DNA of 64,000 nt. It comes from Clostridiales bacterium. Lineage in GTDB: Bacteria > Bacillota > Clostridia > Oscillospirales > Oscillospiraceae. Of the stretch, positions 44,948-53,830 are shown piece by piece (the stretch's first letter is position 1; every line of letters begins with the position of its first letter). A program made the translations under genes and the position numbers. The stretch is taken from contig SFHQ01000009.1 of NCBI GenBank assembly GCA_004556345.1, positions 1 to 64,000 on the forward strand, given 5' to 3'. The notes beneath the pieces are model-generated. The model made no database searches. It was not told the DNA's origin and worked only from the letters and a program-made list of their open reading frames with translations.

Positions 44948-46144
44948 TTACCGGGCAGACACGAGCTTTTTCAGGCCGCGGCCCAGGCCCTCCACGGTCA
45001 GGGGGTACATGTCCACGGCCTGGCGGATCATCTCGATGGTCTGGTAGCCGTAGTCATACTCCCACATGGCTTCGGGGATGGGGTTGAACCACACCATTTT
45101 GTCAAAGCGGGTGTGGAAGCGGTTGAGCCAGGTCAGGCCCGTCTCGGCGTTGTAGCGGTTGTAGTAGGAGCTGCCGCCGATCCAGGTCAGCTCGGAGGGC
45201 GCCATGGAGGCGTCCCCGACCACGATGACCTTATACTCCCGGCTGAGGTTGTTGATGATCCACTGGGTCGGCACCGACTCGCCGTAGACGCAGCGGGGGC
45301 CGGTGTACAGCTCAGAGTACCAGCAGTTGTGGAAGTAATAGATCTGCAGGTCCTTGAAGTTGTTGGCCCGGTTCACCGCCTGGAACAACTGGCCGCACAG
45401 GCGGGTGTAGGGAGTCATGGAGCCGCCGGAGTCGAAGAGGACCATGACCTTGATGTCGTTGGTCCGGGGCCGGTCGAAGGACAGGTGGAGATAGCCTGCG
45501 TTGTTGCAGGTCTCGTCGATGGTCCGGCCCAGGTTCAGCACATCCATGGGGCCGTCCTGGCGGGTGGTCATCTGCCGCAGGCGGCGGAAGGCCAGCTGGA
45601 AGGACCGCTGGTCGAGCACGTTGTCCTCGCGGAAGTCCTGAAACTCCCGCTCCCCGGCCACCTGCAAGGCGTGGCGGTGCTGGCTCTTGCCCCCCACGCG
45701 GATGCCGGTGGCGGCGTAGCCGGAGTGGCCCATGGTGGAGGTGCCGCCGGTGCCCACCCAGTACTGGCCGCCGTCGTGGCGCTCGTGCTGCTCCTGGAGC
45801 CGCTCCTCCAGCATCTGGCGGAGCTTTTCCAGGTCGTAGGTGGTGCGGGCGTCTACCTCGTCCTTGTCGTATTTTTTCATGTTCTTGGGGTCATGGAGCC
45901 AGTCCATGAGCTCCTGGGGGATGTCCTCGATGTGCTGGATGCGGTCGAAATAATCCAGGAAAATTTCATCGAACTTGTCAAAGTCGGCCTCGGTCTTGAC
46001 CAAAATGGCCCGGCTGACATAGTAAAACTCCAGCAGGCTGTTGCGGCACAGGCCCCGCTCCAGGGCCTCCATCAGCGACAGCCACTCGTTCATGGACACC
46101 TTCAGGCCCTTGGCACGCATGTAGTAAAACAGGTCCGTAAACAA
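44948..46144 (-). CDS. VWA domain protein, CoxE-like
   Basis: A 398-residue cytosolic protein. The N-terminal half is helical; the C-terminal half is a von Willebrand A fold with VLFDSGGSMTPYTR, where the usual metal-binding D-x-S-x-S reads D-S-G-G-S, as in CoxE-type proteins. It likely acts with the MoxR-type ATPase 39 bases upstream as a chaperone pair that remodels or metallates a client. TTG start with AGGAGGG upstream. No client gene is obvious nearby. Confidence 0.88.
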   Translation of the reverse strand: MFTDLFYYMRAKGLKVSMNEWLSLMEALERGLCRNSLLEFYYVSRAILVKTEADFDKFDEIFLDYFDRIQHIEDIPQELMDWLHDPKNMKKYDKDEVDARTTYDLEKLRQMLEERLQEQHERHDGGQYWVGTGGTSTMGHSGYAATGIRVGGKSQHRHALQVAGEREFQDFREDNVLDQRSFQLAFRRLRQMTTRQDGPMDVLNLGRTIDETCNNAGYLHLSFDRPRTNDIKVMVLFDSGGSMTPYTRLCGQLFQAVNRANNFKDLQIYYFHNCWYSELYTGPRCVYGESVPTQWIINNLSREYKVIVVGDASMAPSELTWIGGSSYYNRYNAETGLTWLNRFHTRFDKMVWFNPIPEAMWEYDYGYQTIEMIRQAVDMYPLTVEGLGRGLKKLVSAR

Positions 46145-46183
46145 ACGGTGTCCCTCCTTTCTCGTTGGCGGATGTCGACGTTC

Positions 46184-47017
46184 TTACCAACGGAAGCCGT
46201 TCTTCACGCGGTTCTTGGCGTTCTTCACGGCGGTGAGGTCCTCGTTTTTCTTCAGCAGGATGCCGGCGTAGGGCAGCTCGGCCTCGATCTTCTCCGGGTC
46301 CACGCCGCCCAGGCGCAGGGCCTGGAGCCAGTCCAGCAGCTCGGAGGTAGAGGGCTTTTTGGCCACGGTGGGCAGGTCGCGCACCTGGTAGAAGGCCCGC
46401 ATGGCCAGCTCCAGCAGGTGGTCCTCGATGTCGGGATAGTGGGCGTGGACGATGTCGCGCATCATCTCCTGGTCGGGGAAGGCGATGTAGTGGAACACGC
46501 AGCGGCGCAGGAAGGCGTCAGGCAGCTCCTTCTCTGCGTTGGAGGTGATGATGACGATGGGGCGCTGCTGCGCGGCGATGGTCTCCTTGGTCTCCGGGAT
46601 ATAGAATTCCATCTTATCCAGCTCCCACAGCAGGTCGTTGGGGAACTCCAGATCGGCCTTGTCGATCTCGTCGATCAGCAGAATCACCTGCTCCTTGTCA
46701 GAGAACGCCTCGCCCAGCTTGCCGAGCTTGATATACTTCTTGATATCGTCCACGCCTTCGCCGCCGAACTGGCTGTCGTACAGACGCTGGACGGTGTCGT
46801 ATACATACAGGCCGTCCTGGGCCTTTGTCGTAGACTTGATGTTCCAAATGATGAGCTTCTTGCCCAGGGCCTCAGAAATGGCCTCGGCCAGCATGGTCTT
46901 GCCGGTGCCGGGCTCGCCCTTGATGAGCAGAGGCTTCTGCAACGCGATGGAGATGTTGACGATGCGCAGCAGGTCCTCGGAGACAACGTACTTGCTGCTT
47001 CCCTTGAATTCGTTCAT
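46184..47017 (-). CDS. MoxR-family AAA+ ATPase
   Basis: A 277-residue AAA+ protein. Walker A IKGEPGTGKTML, Walker B VILLIDEIDKAD, sensor 1 PIVIITSNAEKELPDAFLRRC. Pairs with the VWA gene downstream, the standard MoxR-VWA arrangement. The ATG at 47017 begins MNEFKG, with AAAGGAT upstream; a longer frame to 47077 has no support. Confidence 0.92.
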   Translation of the reverse strand: MNEFKGSSKYVVSEDLLRIVNISIALQKPLLIKGEPGTGKTMLAEAISEALGKKLIIWNIKSTTKAQDGLYVYDTVQRLYDSQFGGEGVDDIKKYIKLGKLGEAFSDKEQVILLIDEIDKADLEFPNDLLWELDKMEFYIPETKETIAAQQRPIVIITSNAEKELPDAFLRRCVFHYIAFPDQEMMRDIVHAHYPDIEDHLLELAMRAFYQVRDLPTVAKKPSTSELLDWLQALRLGGVDPEKIEAELPYAGILLKKNEDLTAVKNAKNRVKNGFRW

Positions 47018-47103
47018 AGCGTAACTATCCTTTCTTTCCTTGTGGGATTCGGAATATGGTTTATGACGTAAAGTCATTTCGTTTACTTGATATAGTCCTT
47101 TTC

Positions 47104-47132
47104 ATTTTACCACGCCCACCGATAAAAGTCAT
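47104..47132 (-). promoter_or_regulatory. Promoter of the MoxR-VWA operon
   Basis: Minus-strand ATGACT (47127-47132), 17-base spacer, TAAAAT (47104-47109), about 90 bases before the ATPase start. Confidence 0.5.
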
Positions 47133-47219
47133 GGGCTTTTCCCTATCCGCTCCCACAATTTTTGGGGGCAGGGTGGGGGGATTTTTATGGTGTACGACTA
47201 AGAGGAAGGGGATTCCACC

Positions 47220-47248
47220 TTGCGTCCCACTTGAAAATATGGTACAGT
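47220..47248 (+). promoter_or_regulatory. Possible promoter of the amidase gene
   Basis: TTGCGT (47220-47225), 17-base spacer, TACAGT (47243-47248). Apart from this and the divergent promoter, I see nothing in the 287-base gap 47018-47304. Confidence 0.4.
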
Positions 47249-47304
47249 CAAAGAGAAAAAACCGCCGCCCCCCACTGGGGAGCGGAGAGGAAAGGAGCCT
47301 GTCT

Positions 47305-48132
47305 ATGGGGACCATTCAACTGGGCCTGTGTCAGATGAAGGTGACAGCTGACAAGGCCGAAAATCTCCGCACCGCCGAAGAGGCCATCCGCACTGCCGCC
47401 CGCCAGGGCGCGGAGCTGGTCTTGCTGCCGGAAATGTTCAACTGCCCCTATGAAAACGCCTGCTTCCCCGTGTACGCAGAACCCGCCGGGGGCGAGACCT
47501 GGCAGTTTTTGTCCCGCATCGCCAAAGAGCTGGGCGTCTATCTCGCCGGCGGCTCCGTGCCCGAACGGGAGGGGGACGCCATCTACAACACCTGTTACCT
47601 CTTTTCTCCCCAAGGGGAGGAGCTGGCTCGCCACCGGAAAGTCCATCTCTTCGACATCGACGTGCCGGGCGGTCAGCGCTTCATGGAGTCCGACACTTTG
47701 ACCGCCGGGGACCAGATCACCGTGGTCGACACACCGCTGGGCAAGCTGGGCATCGCCATCTGCTTTGACATTCGCTTCTCCGAGCTTTTCCGGGTCATGG
47801 GAGACAAGGGGGCACAGCTGATCCTGATCCCTGCCGCCTTCAACATGACCACCGGCCCTGTCCACTGGAGCCTGGCCTTTCGGATGCGGGCGCTGGATAA
47901 CCAGTGCTTTATCGCCGGCTGCTCCCCCGCCAGGGATGAGACGGCGTCCTATGTCGCCTACGGCCACTCCCTGGTCAGCGACCCCTGGGGGAATCTGCTC
48001 ACGGAGTTCGATGAGAAAGCCGGCGTGCAGGTGGTCACGATCGACCTGGCCGACCTGGACAAGTACCGCGCCCAGATTCCCATCCTGGCCGGGCGGCGGA
48101 CCGACCTATACCGGACGGAAGCCCTGAAGTAA
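47305..48132 (+). CDS. Carbon-nitrogen hydrolase (nitrilase superfamily, omega-amidase-like)
   Basis: A 275-residue amidase with the Glu-Lys-Cys triad visible: LLPEMFNCPY, RHRKVHLFDID and GIAICFDIRFSE. The FDIDVPGG and MTTGPVHW stretches resemble the Nit2/omega-amidase group, which clears alpha-ketoglutaramate-type amides. The ATG at 47305 has AAGGAG 9 bases upstream; the longer frame has no support. Substrate not certain. Confidence 0.9.
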   Translation: MGTIQLGLCQMKVTADKAENLRTAEEAIRTAARQGAELVLLPEMFNCPYENACFPVYAEPAGGETWQFLSRIAKELGVYLAGGSVPEREGDAIYNTCYLFSPQGEELARHRKVHLFDIDVPGGQRFMESDTLTAGDQITVVDTPLGKLGIAICFDIRFSELFRVMGDKGAQLILIPAAFNMTTGPVHWSLAFRMRALDNQCFIAGCSPARDETASYVAYGHSLVSDPWGNLLTEFDEKAGVQVVTIDLADLDKYRAQIPILAGRRTDLYRTEALK

Positions 48133-48186
48133 CGGCAACTCCCTCCTCCAACCGATCGGAATGAACGACAGAAAGAAAGGTTTTTG

Positions 48187-48783
48187 ATGTACTACTATAC
48201 TTATAACACGCACATCCTAGCCGCGGCCGGGATCGTGGGCATCCTGGTGATCGCAGTGGTGCTGACGGCCCTGCTGGCCGTGCTGGTGCTGCCCAAGCAC
48301 AAGGACGGAAAGCTGCCTGCCTTTTTCCAGCTGCTGTTTGACGCCTTCACGCCGAAGACGCTGCTGCTGGAAAAGATCCTGCAAGTGCTGAATGTCTTCT
48401 TCTCCCTGGTGGCGGTGCTGCTGGGGCTGGTCTTGATCTTCCAGGGTCTCTTCGCCAACACAACGCTCTTGATGATGGGCCTGCTGCTGCTCCTCCTGGG
48501 GCCGCTGCTCTGCCGGGTGGGATACGAGCTGATCCTGCTGCGGATCATGCAGGTCAAGGCCACGCGGGAGATCAACCGGAAGCTGAGCTTCCTGGTCCCC
48601 GAAGGGGCCGCCCAGGCGGCAGAGGAAGAGGACCTGACCAAAGAGCCGGAGGCGGAAGCGCCGGCCGCAAAGGCCCCCACCGAACCTCCTCGTGCCCACT
48701 GCCCTTCCTGCGGAACGTGGTATCAGGAAGCGCTGGGGAAGTGCCCGGTGTGCGGGCGGGCGCACGAAAAAGACGAGTCATAA
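48187..48783 (+). CDS. Membrane protein with C-terminal zinc ribbon
   Basis: A 198-residue protein I do not recognise. Three or four membrane segments (residues about 10-35, 58-80, 83-110), an acidic Ala/Glu linker, and a C-terminal zinc ribbon CPSCGTWYQEALGKCPVCG. The zinc ribbon probably faces the cytoplasm. It follows the amidase gene by 54 bases and may share its transcript. Function unknown. Confidence 0.75.
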   Translation: MYYYTYNTHILAAAGIVGILVIAVVLTALLAVLVLPKHKDGKLPAFFQLLFDAFTPKTLLLEKILQVLNVFFSLVAVLLGLVLIFQGLFANTTLLMMGLLLLLLGPLLCRVGYELILLRIMQVKATREINRKLSFLVPEGAAQAAEEEDLTKEPEAEAPAAKAPTEPPRAHCPSCGTWYQEALGKCPVCGRAHEKDES

Positions 48784-48790
48784 GAAAAAC

Positions 48791-48821
48791 CAGCGTACTC
48801 GGATGGGTACGCTGATTTTTT
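48791..48821 (+). terminator. Terminator after the zinc-ribbon gene
   Basis: 8-bp stem CAGCGTAC / GTACGCTG (48791-48798, 48807-48814), then A and TTTTTT. Confidence 0.85.
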
Positions 48822-48845
48822 CGATACTTTACAGAATACAGGATA

Positions 48846-48880
48846 CAAAAACAAGACCTGGCCCGAAGGCCAGGTCTTGT
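48846..48880 (-). terminator. gdhA terminator
   Basis: 13-bp perfect stem ACAAGACCTGGCC / GGCCAGGTCTTGT with a CGAA loop (48851-48880) and a T run on the minus strand. Confidence 0.95.
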
Positions 48881-48917
48881 CATTATGCTTTGTTTCAGAA
48901 GATGGGGGTGTTCTGAA

Positions 48918-50267
48918 TTAGAACAGGCCCTGCTCCAGCATAGCCTCAGCAACCTTCTTGAAGCCAGCGATGTTAGCGCCAGCGACCAGATTGTAGCCCA
49001 GGCCGTACTCCTCAGCAGCCTCAGCAGAGACTCTGTGGATGTTCTCCATCATCTTCTTCAGCTGGCCGTCGACCTCGTCAACAGTCCAGGACAGACGCTC
49101 GGAGTTCTGGGACATCTCCATTGCGGAAACGCCAACGCCGCCGGCGTTAACAGCCTTGGAAGGAGCCACGATCAGGTTGGGCTGCTCCATCAGGAACTTC
49201 AGAGCATCGTTGGTGGTGGGCATGTTAGCGACCTCGATGTAGTACTTAGCACCACAAGCGGCGATCTTCTTAGCCTGCTCCATGTTGACGTCGTTCTGCA
49301 TAGCGGAGGGCATGATGATGTCAGCCTTCACGCCCCAGGGCTTCTCGCCAGCGTGGAACTCAACACCGAACTTGTCAGCATAGTCCTTGACCTTGTTGCG
49401 GCCGGAGGAACGCATCTCGAGCAGGTACTCGACCTTCTCGTCGGTGGAGACACCGTCGGGATCGTAGACATAGCCGTCGGGGCCGGACAGGGTGATGACC
49501 TTAGCGCCCAGCTGCTTAGCCTTCTTGCAGATGCCCCAAGTCACGTTGCCGAAACCAGCAGCAGCGATGGTCTTGCCCTCGATGCTCTCGCCCTCGTGCT
49601 TCAGGACTTCCTGCAGATAGTACACAGCGCCGTAGCCGGTAGCCTCGGGACGAGCCAGAGAACCGCCATAGGACAGGCCCTTGCCGGTCAGAACGCCGTT
49701 CTCGAAGCAGCCCTTCAGGCGGCGATACTGGCCATACAGGAAGCCGATCTCACGGCCGCCAACGCCCATGTCACCAGCGGGGACATCGATGTCGGGCCCG
49801 ATGTAACGATACAGAGCGGTCATGAAGCTCTGGCAGAAACGCATGATCTCAGCGTCGGACTTGCCGGCGGGATCGAAGTCAGCGCCGCCCTTGCCGCCGC
49901 CGATGGGCAGACCGGTCAGGGAGTTCTTGAAGATCTGCTCGAAGCCCAGGAACTTGATGATGCCGGGGTAAACGTTGGGCTGGAAGCGCAGGCCGCCCTT
50001 GTAGGGGCCGATAGCACCATTGAACTGGCAACGATAACCGATGTTGGTGTGGGGCTTACCAGCGTCGTCGGTCCACACAACGCGGAAGGTGAACATACGC
50101 TCAGGCTCGACCATACGGCCCAGCAGGTCAGCAGCCTCGTACTCGGGGTGCTTCTCAACGACGGGATCCAGAGAGCTCAGAACTTCCTCCACGGTCTGCA
50201 CGAACTCGGGCTCGTTGCCGTGCTTCTTTCTAACGGTTTCAATAACGCTTTCGATGTAAGCATTCAT
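48918..50267 (-). CDS. gdhA: Glutamate dehydrogenase (NADP type)
   Basis: A 449-residue hexameric enzyme joining ammonium and 2-oxoglutarate to glutamate. IGPYKGGLRFQPNVY, TGLPIGGGKGGADFDP (catalytic lysine) and the Rossmann GFGNVTWGICKKAKQLGAKV are all present; length fits the bacterial NADP-dependent group. AAGGAG lies 10 bases before the ATG. Its codon choice looks less GC-biased than neighbours, as expected for a highly expressed gene. Monocistronic. Confidence 0.96.
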   Translation of the reverse strand: MNAYIESVIETVRKKHGNEPEFVQTVEEVLSSLDPVVEKHPEYEAADLLGRMVEPERMFTFRVVWTDDAGKPHTNIGYRCQFNGAIGPYKGGLRFQPNVYPGIIKFLGFEQIFKNSLTGLPIGGGKGGADFDPAGKSDAEIMRFCQSFMTALYRYIGPDIDVPAGDMGVGGREIGFLYGQYRRLKGCFENGVLTGKGLSYGGSLARPEATGYGAVYYLQEVLKHEGESIEGKTIAAAGFGNVTWGICKKAKQLGAKVITLSGPDGYVYDPDGVSTDEKVEYLLEMRSSGRNKVKDYADKFGVEFHAGEKPWGVKADIIMPSAMQNDVNMEQAKKIAACGAKYYIEVANMPTTNDALKFLMEQPNLIVAPSKAVNAGGVGVSAMEMSQNSERLSWTVDEVDGQLKKMMENIHRVSAEAAEEYGLGYNLVAGANIAGFKKVAEAMLEQGLF

Positions 50268-50338
50268 GATGTTTGGCTCCTTCTTTTGAAGATTTATTTT
50301 TCCCCGGCGGCACCAGGCTCCAGGCGAAAATACAAGGA

Positions 50339-50391
50339 TACTTGCAATCTAAGACAAACTTTTCAGTTCCTCCCTATTGCAGTTGCAAGTA
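50339..50391 (-). repeat. 9-bp inverted repeat in the gdhA leader
   Basis: TACTTGCAA (50339-50347) and TTGCAAGTA (50383-50391); the second arm overlaps the -10 box. It may be a leader hairpin or operator half-sites. Confidence 0.45.
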
Positions 50392-50416
50392 TAGCACGTC
50401 CCTGCTGTAAATGCAA
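50388..50416 (-). promoter_or_regulatory. gdhA promoter
   Basis: Minus-strand TTGCAT (50411-50416), 17-base spacer, TATACT (50388-50393), with an AT-rich stretch upstream that could act as an UP element. Transcription starts near 50380. The rest of the 340-base gap 50268-50608 holds this leader and the terminator of the next gene. Confidence 0.8.
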
Positions 50417-50497
50417 CAATTATTTTGAAAAATTTTGAACAATTTTTGCGGCATCGCACAAAAGTTCCAGCATGAAAGATGGAAAACCAGAAATTGC

Positions 50498-50530
50498 AAA
50501 AAGACGCCGAAATTGCATCGGCGTCTTTTT
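50498..50530. terminator. Terminator after the ECF S-component gene
   Basis: 13-bp stem AAAAAGACGCCGA / TCGGCGTCTTTTT with a 7-base loop, with T/A runs on both sides, so it works in either direction. Confidence 0.92.
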
Positions 50531-50608
50531 CTCTGCAAATGAAGATGATGGAACCTCTGCAAATTATGCAAATGGCTCGCCGCTCCGTGACCAGGTTTGG
50601 TCATTTCC

Positions 50609-51157
50609 TCAAGCCTTCTTCAGGATGGTGTGCTCGGCCGCAGCCTGGAGGGGCTTAATGATGATGAGGGTGATGACGGCGGCCACGCCGATCTGGATAA
50701 GGTTGCCGGGGATGGAGGTGAACGGCACCACCCAGTTGCCATAGATCACGACCTCGGCGAAGTAATAGCCGACGATCTTGATGGCGCAGGCGGCAATGAG
50801 GGCCAGGACGATGAAGCCCATGTTTTTCCGCTTCTCGGTGATGGCGCCCACGACGAAGCCCATGCAGCCAACGATGACTAAGGTGAAAGGAGCCCACAGG
50901 GTCCAGCCGGAGAGCAGGTCGAACAGACCCATGCCGATGCCGCCGGCGATCATGCCGGTGCGCTTGCCGAAGAGAATGGCCGCGACGAAGAGGGGGACGT
51001 TGCCCAGGTGGACCAAGCCGCCGTTGGGGGCGAAAGGCAGGCGAATGTTCACGACGGACGTGAAGACATACACCAGGACCAGGCAAATGGCCGTGATGGC
51101 AAGGGACTTGACGCGGGACGAGTTGCTGCTCGTGGCAGCCGCAGAGTTGGTGCTCAT
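50609..51157 (-). CDS. ECF transporter S component
   Basis: A 182-residue membrane protein with six segments, of the substrate-binding type used by energy-coupling-factor vitamin importers. RLPFAPNGGLVHLGNVPLFVAAILFGKRTGMIAGGIGMGLFDLLSG is the family signature region. No EcfA/EcfT genes are near, so it would share a common ECF module encoded elsewhere. The vitamin cannot be named. AAAGGAGG before the ATG, within a leader inverted repeat. Confidence 0.85.
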   Translation of the reverse strand: MSTNSAAATSSNSSRVKSLAITAICLVLVYVFTSVVNIRLPFAPNGGLVHLGNVPLFVAAILFGKRTGMIAGGIGMGLFDLLSGWTLWAPFTLVIVGCMGFVVGAITEKRKNMGFIVLALIAACAIKIVGYYFAEVVIYGNWVVPFTSIPGNLIQIGVAAVITLIIIKPLQAAAEHTILKKA

Positions 51158-51172
51158 AGAAATGGGCCTCCT

Positions 51173-51234
51173 TTTGGTGATTCTGTTTGGTAGGTTTAAT
51201 CTACCACAGTCCTGGCCCTGTACAAATCACCAAA
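51173..51234 (-). repeat. Leader inverted repeat before the ECF S-component gene
   Basis: TTTGGTGATT (51173-51182) and AATCACCAAA (51225-51234) enclose a second hairpin TGGTAG / CTACCA. In the mRNA the outer stem ends at the ribosome binding site, so folding could influence translation. It matches no riboswitch I know. Confidence 0.5.
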
Positions 51235-51432
51235 CCGAAAGTTTTTCATAAGGTCAGAATCTCCCCGTCTGTGGCCTGCGGACAGGCCAGAGTCTGCGCC
51301 CTGGTTGCCATCTGGCATGGTTTCTGGTATCATACCTCTGCAGCCCCTTTCGCGCAGGTCTCCCTTGCCGCGTCTGCTTTCTTGTGAAAACACTTTAATA
51401 TATAGGATACTAATAAAAGGAGTCGGATGCAC

Positions 51433-52890
51433 ATGTCAGAACAAACCACCCCCTCCCTGCTGGAGCAGTTACAGGCCCACCACCAGGCGGGGTATCTCTC
51501 CCTGCACATGCCAGGCCACAAGGAAAACGCCGCCCTGGCCCCCTACCTCGCCCAGCTGGGCGCGGAATGGGACATCACAGAATTGCCCGGCTTTGACGAT
51601 CTCCACGCCCCTGAGGGCATCTTAGCGAAGATGATGGACCGGGCCGCCGCCCTCTGGGGCAGCCGGAAGAGCTGCCTGCTGGTCAACGGCAGCACCGGCG
51701 GCCTGCTGGCCGCCATGCGCGGCACCACCCGCCGGGGCGACAAGCTCTTAGTCGCCCGCCACTGCCACAAGGCCATTTACCACGCCATGGAGCTTTGCGG
51801 CCTGGACCCGGTCTTTCTGACCCCCGCCACCGAGCCGACCTTCGGCCTGGCTGGGTCCATCACGCCGGAGCAAGTGGCGGACGCCCTGGCGCAGCACCCG
51901 GACGTGAAGCTCATCGTCTACCCCAGCCCCACCTACGACGGCATCCTCAGCGACACCGCCGGCATCTGCGCCATCGCCCATGAAAAGGGTATCCCCGTCC
52001 TGGTCGACGAGGCCCACGGGGCCCATCTGGGCCTCCACCCTGCCTTCCCCCCCAGCGCCATGGGCCAGGGGGCGGACCTGGCCGTGGCCAGCCTGCACAA
52101 GATGCTCCCCAGCCTGACCCAGACCGCCGTCCTCCACGCCACGGGGGCGCGGCTGTCCCTGCCCCAGGTCGTCCGGCAGGCGGGCATCTTCCAGTCCAGC
52201 AGCCCCTCTTACCTGCTCATGGCCTCCATGGACGGGTGCATCCGCCTGCTGGAGGAGCAGGGCGAGGAACTCTTCGCCGCCTGGAAAGCCCGGTTGGACA
52301 AATTCGACCGGTTGGCCAGCGGCCTGAAGCACCTGCGTCTGCTGGGCCACGGAGCCGAGGCAGGGGCCTCTTACCCCGGCATCTTCGCCCTGGACCCGGC
52401 CAAGATCCTCATCTCCACCCGCAACAGCGCTCTCACCGGCGTGGAGTTAAAAAATCGCCTGCGGGAGGAGTACAAGATTGAGCTGGAAATGGCCCTGGAC
52501 CACTACGCCGTCGCCATGACCGGCCTGGGTACCGACGACACCATGCCCACCCGCCTGGCCGAGGCCCTGCTGGCCCTGGACGAAGCCGCCGGTCCCAACG
52601 AGGAGCCCCCCGCCGAACCCCTGCCCGCCTACGAGCTGCCGCCCCGCCGCATGTCCCTGGAAGAGGCCGCCATGGCCCCCGGTGGCCTGACCTTCCTGTA
52701 CGACGGCATCGGGAAGGTCTGCGGGGAATACATCTGGGCCTATCCCCCTGGCATCCCCCTCGTCACCCCCGGCGAGGAGATCACCGCCAATCTGGTCGAG
52801 ACGGTGGAGACGCTCTATCGCTCCGGTGTCCGCCTGCTCGGTACCCGCGGCAAGCCCCCCTTCACCACCTTCGCCGTCGCTGACGAATAA
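51433..52890 (+). CDS. Orn/Lys/Arg decarboxylase-family PLP enzyme
   Basis: A 485-residue fold-type I PLP enzyme. SLHMPGHKENAALAP at the start, LLVNGSTGGLLAAMRG, VDEAHGAHLGLHP and the PLP lysine in VASLHKMLPSLTQTAVLH are features of the short, wing-less decarboxylase group of Bacillota (YaaO/SpeA type). The C-terminal GKVCGEYIWAYPPGIPLVTPGE is also typical. Likely makes a diamine or polyamine from lysine, arginine or ornithine. AAGGAG is 10 bases from the ATG at 51433 and only 4 from the one at 51427. Monocistronic. Confidence 0.88.
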   Translation: MSEQTTPSLLEQLQAHHQAGYLSLHMPGHKENAALAPYLAQLGAEWDITELPGFDDLHAPEGILAKMMDRAAALWGSRKSCLLVNGSTGGLLAAMRGTTRRGDKLLVARHCHKAIYHAMELCGLDPVFLTPATEPTFGLAGSITPEQVADALAQHPDVKLIVYPSPTYDGILSDTAGICAIAHEKGIPVLVDEAHGAHLGLHPAFPPSAMGQGADLAVASLHKMLPSLTQTAVLHATGARLSLPQVVRQAGIFQSSSPSYLLMASMDGCIRLLEEQGEELFAAWKARLDKFDRLASGLKHLRLLGHGAEAGASYPGIFALDPAKILISTRNSALTGVELKNRLREEYKIELEMALDHYAVAMTGLGTDDTMPTRLAEALLALDEAAGPNEEPPAEPLPAYELPPRRMSLEEAAMAPGGLTFLYDGIGKVCGEYIWAYPPGIPLVTPGEEITANLVETVETLYRSGVRLLGTRGKPPFTTFAVADE

Positions 52891-52893
52891 AAC

Positions 52894-52935
52894 ACCGCCC
52901 CGCTGCCCGGAAAACAAACCAGGCGGCGGGGCGGT
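52894..52935. terminator. Terminator between convergent genes
   Basis: Stem ACCGCCCCGC / GCGGGGCGGT (52894-52903, 52926-52935), extended by four weaker pairs. It serves the decarboxylase-type gene (+) and the FAH-family gene (-). Confidence 0.85.
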
Positions 52936-52952
52936 TCTCTTGTGGAAAAAAG

Positions 52953-53807
52953 TTATTCGACCGTGTTCTCTAAGACGCCGATGCCTGCGATCTCGCACCG
53001 GACCACGTCCCCCGCTTTCAAAAACTTGGGGGGATCGAAGCCCATGCCGACGCCGGCCGGGGTGCCGGTGGCGATGACGGTCCCGGCCTGGAGGGTCATG
53101 CCCTGGGAAAGCTCTGCGATGACGTGGGAAATAGAGAAGATGAGTTCGTCCGTCACGGCGTCCTGCCGCAGCTCGCCGTTGATCCAGGTGCGGATGGCCT
53201 GGGCCGGGGGCTGGGCGAATGCATCGCGGGTGACCAGGCAGGGGCCCATGGGGGTGAAGCCGTCCAGGCCCTTGCCAAAGTACCACTGCTTGTGGCCGGT
53301 CTGCAGGTTCCGGGCGGAGACGTCGTTGACGATGGTGTAGCCAAAAACATAGTCATAGGCGTCTTCTTCCCGGACGTGTTTCGCATCTTTCCCCAGGACG
53401 ACGGCCAGCTCCGTCTCATAGTCCAGGCTATCCACGAGGTCAAAATGCCCAGGGATGGGGTCGCCGGGGCCGGGGCAGTGGGTGGCCCGCTTGGAGAAGT
53501 AGACGGCGCTCCCCTTTTCCCGGGTAAAGGCGTCGGCGTTGAACTGCTCGGCCTCGGTCTTGTGCTTCTGGTAGTTCATGCCCAGGCAGATCACGTCCTG
53601 CCGGGGGGCGGGGATGGGGGCCAGGACCCGGACCTCGGCCAGGGCCAGGGTCTCCCCTGCCTGCTGGGCCAGGATCGTCTCCCGGTGGGCGGGGTCGTCC
53701 GTAAGCAGGTCGTTCATGGTGGCGTAGGGCAGGACCTGCAAGGTGCCGGGGGCAGTCTCCCGGCAGACCAGGGTGCGCTTCTCGTCGGCAACGGTGTAGA
53801 GTTTCAT
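52953..53807 (-). CDS. Fumarylacetoacetate hydrolase family protein
   Basis: A 284-residue enzyme of the FAH superfamily (C-C bond hydrolases or decarboxylases of 2-oxo acids). Conserved: VICLGMNYQKHKTEAE, VDSLDYETELAVVLGK (metal Glu pair), YTIVNDVSARNLQ, and TGTPAGVGMGFDPPKFLKAGD. The ATG at 53807 follows AGGAG. It lies 23 bases after the aldolase-like gene on the same strand. Substrate unknown. Confidence 0.9.
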   Translation of the reverse strand: MKLYTVADEKRTLVCRETAPGTLQVLPYATMNDLLTDDPAHRETILAQQAGETLALAEVRVLAPIPAPRQDVICLGMNYQKHKTEAEQFNADAFTREKGSAVYFSKRATHCPGPGDPIPGHFDLVDSLDYETELAVVLGKDAKHVREEDAYDYVFGYTIVNDVSARNLQTGHKQWYFGKGLDGFTPMGPCLVTRDAFAQPPAQAIRTWINGELRQDAVTDELIFSISHVIAELSQGMTLQAGTVIATGTPAGVGMGFDPPKFLKAGDVVRCEIAGIGVLENTVE

Positions 53808-53830
53808 GGGCGGTCTCCTTTCGTGCGTGT

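Noticed and set aside
45113..47071. A 652-codon plus-strand frame opposite the MoxR-VWA pair
   Set aside because: Shadow of two clear genes; no motifs.
48885..50438. A 517-codon open frame opposite gdhA
   Set aside because: It mirrors gdhA codons; Leu/Val/Ser-rich with no recognisable motif and no RBS.
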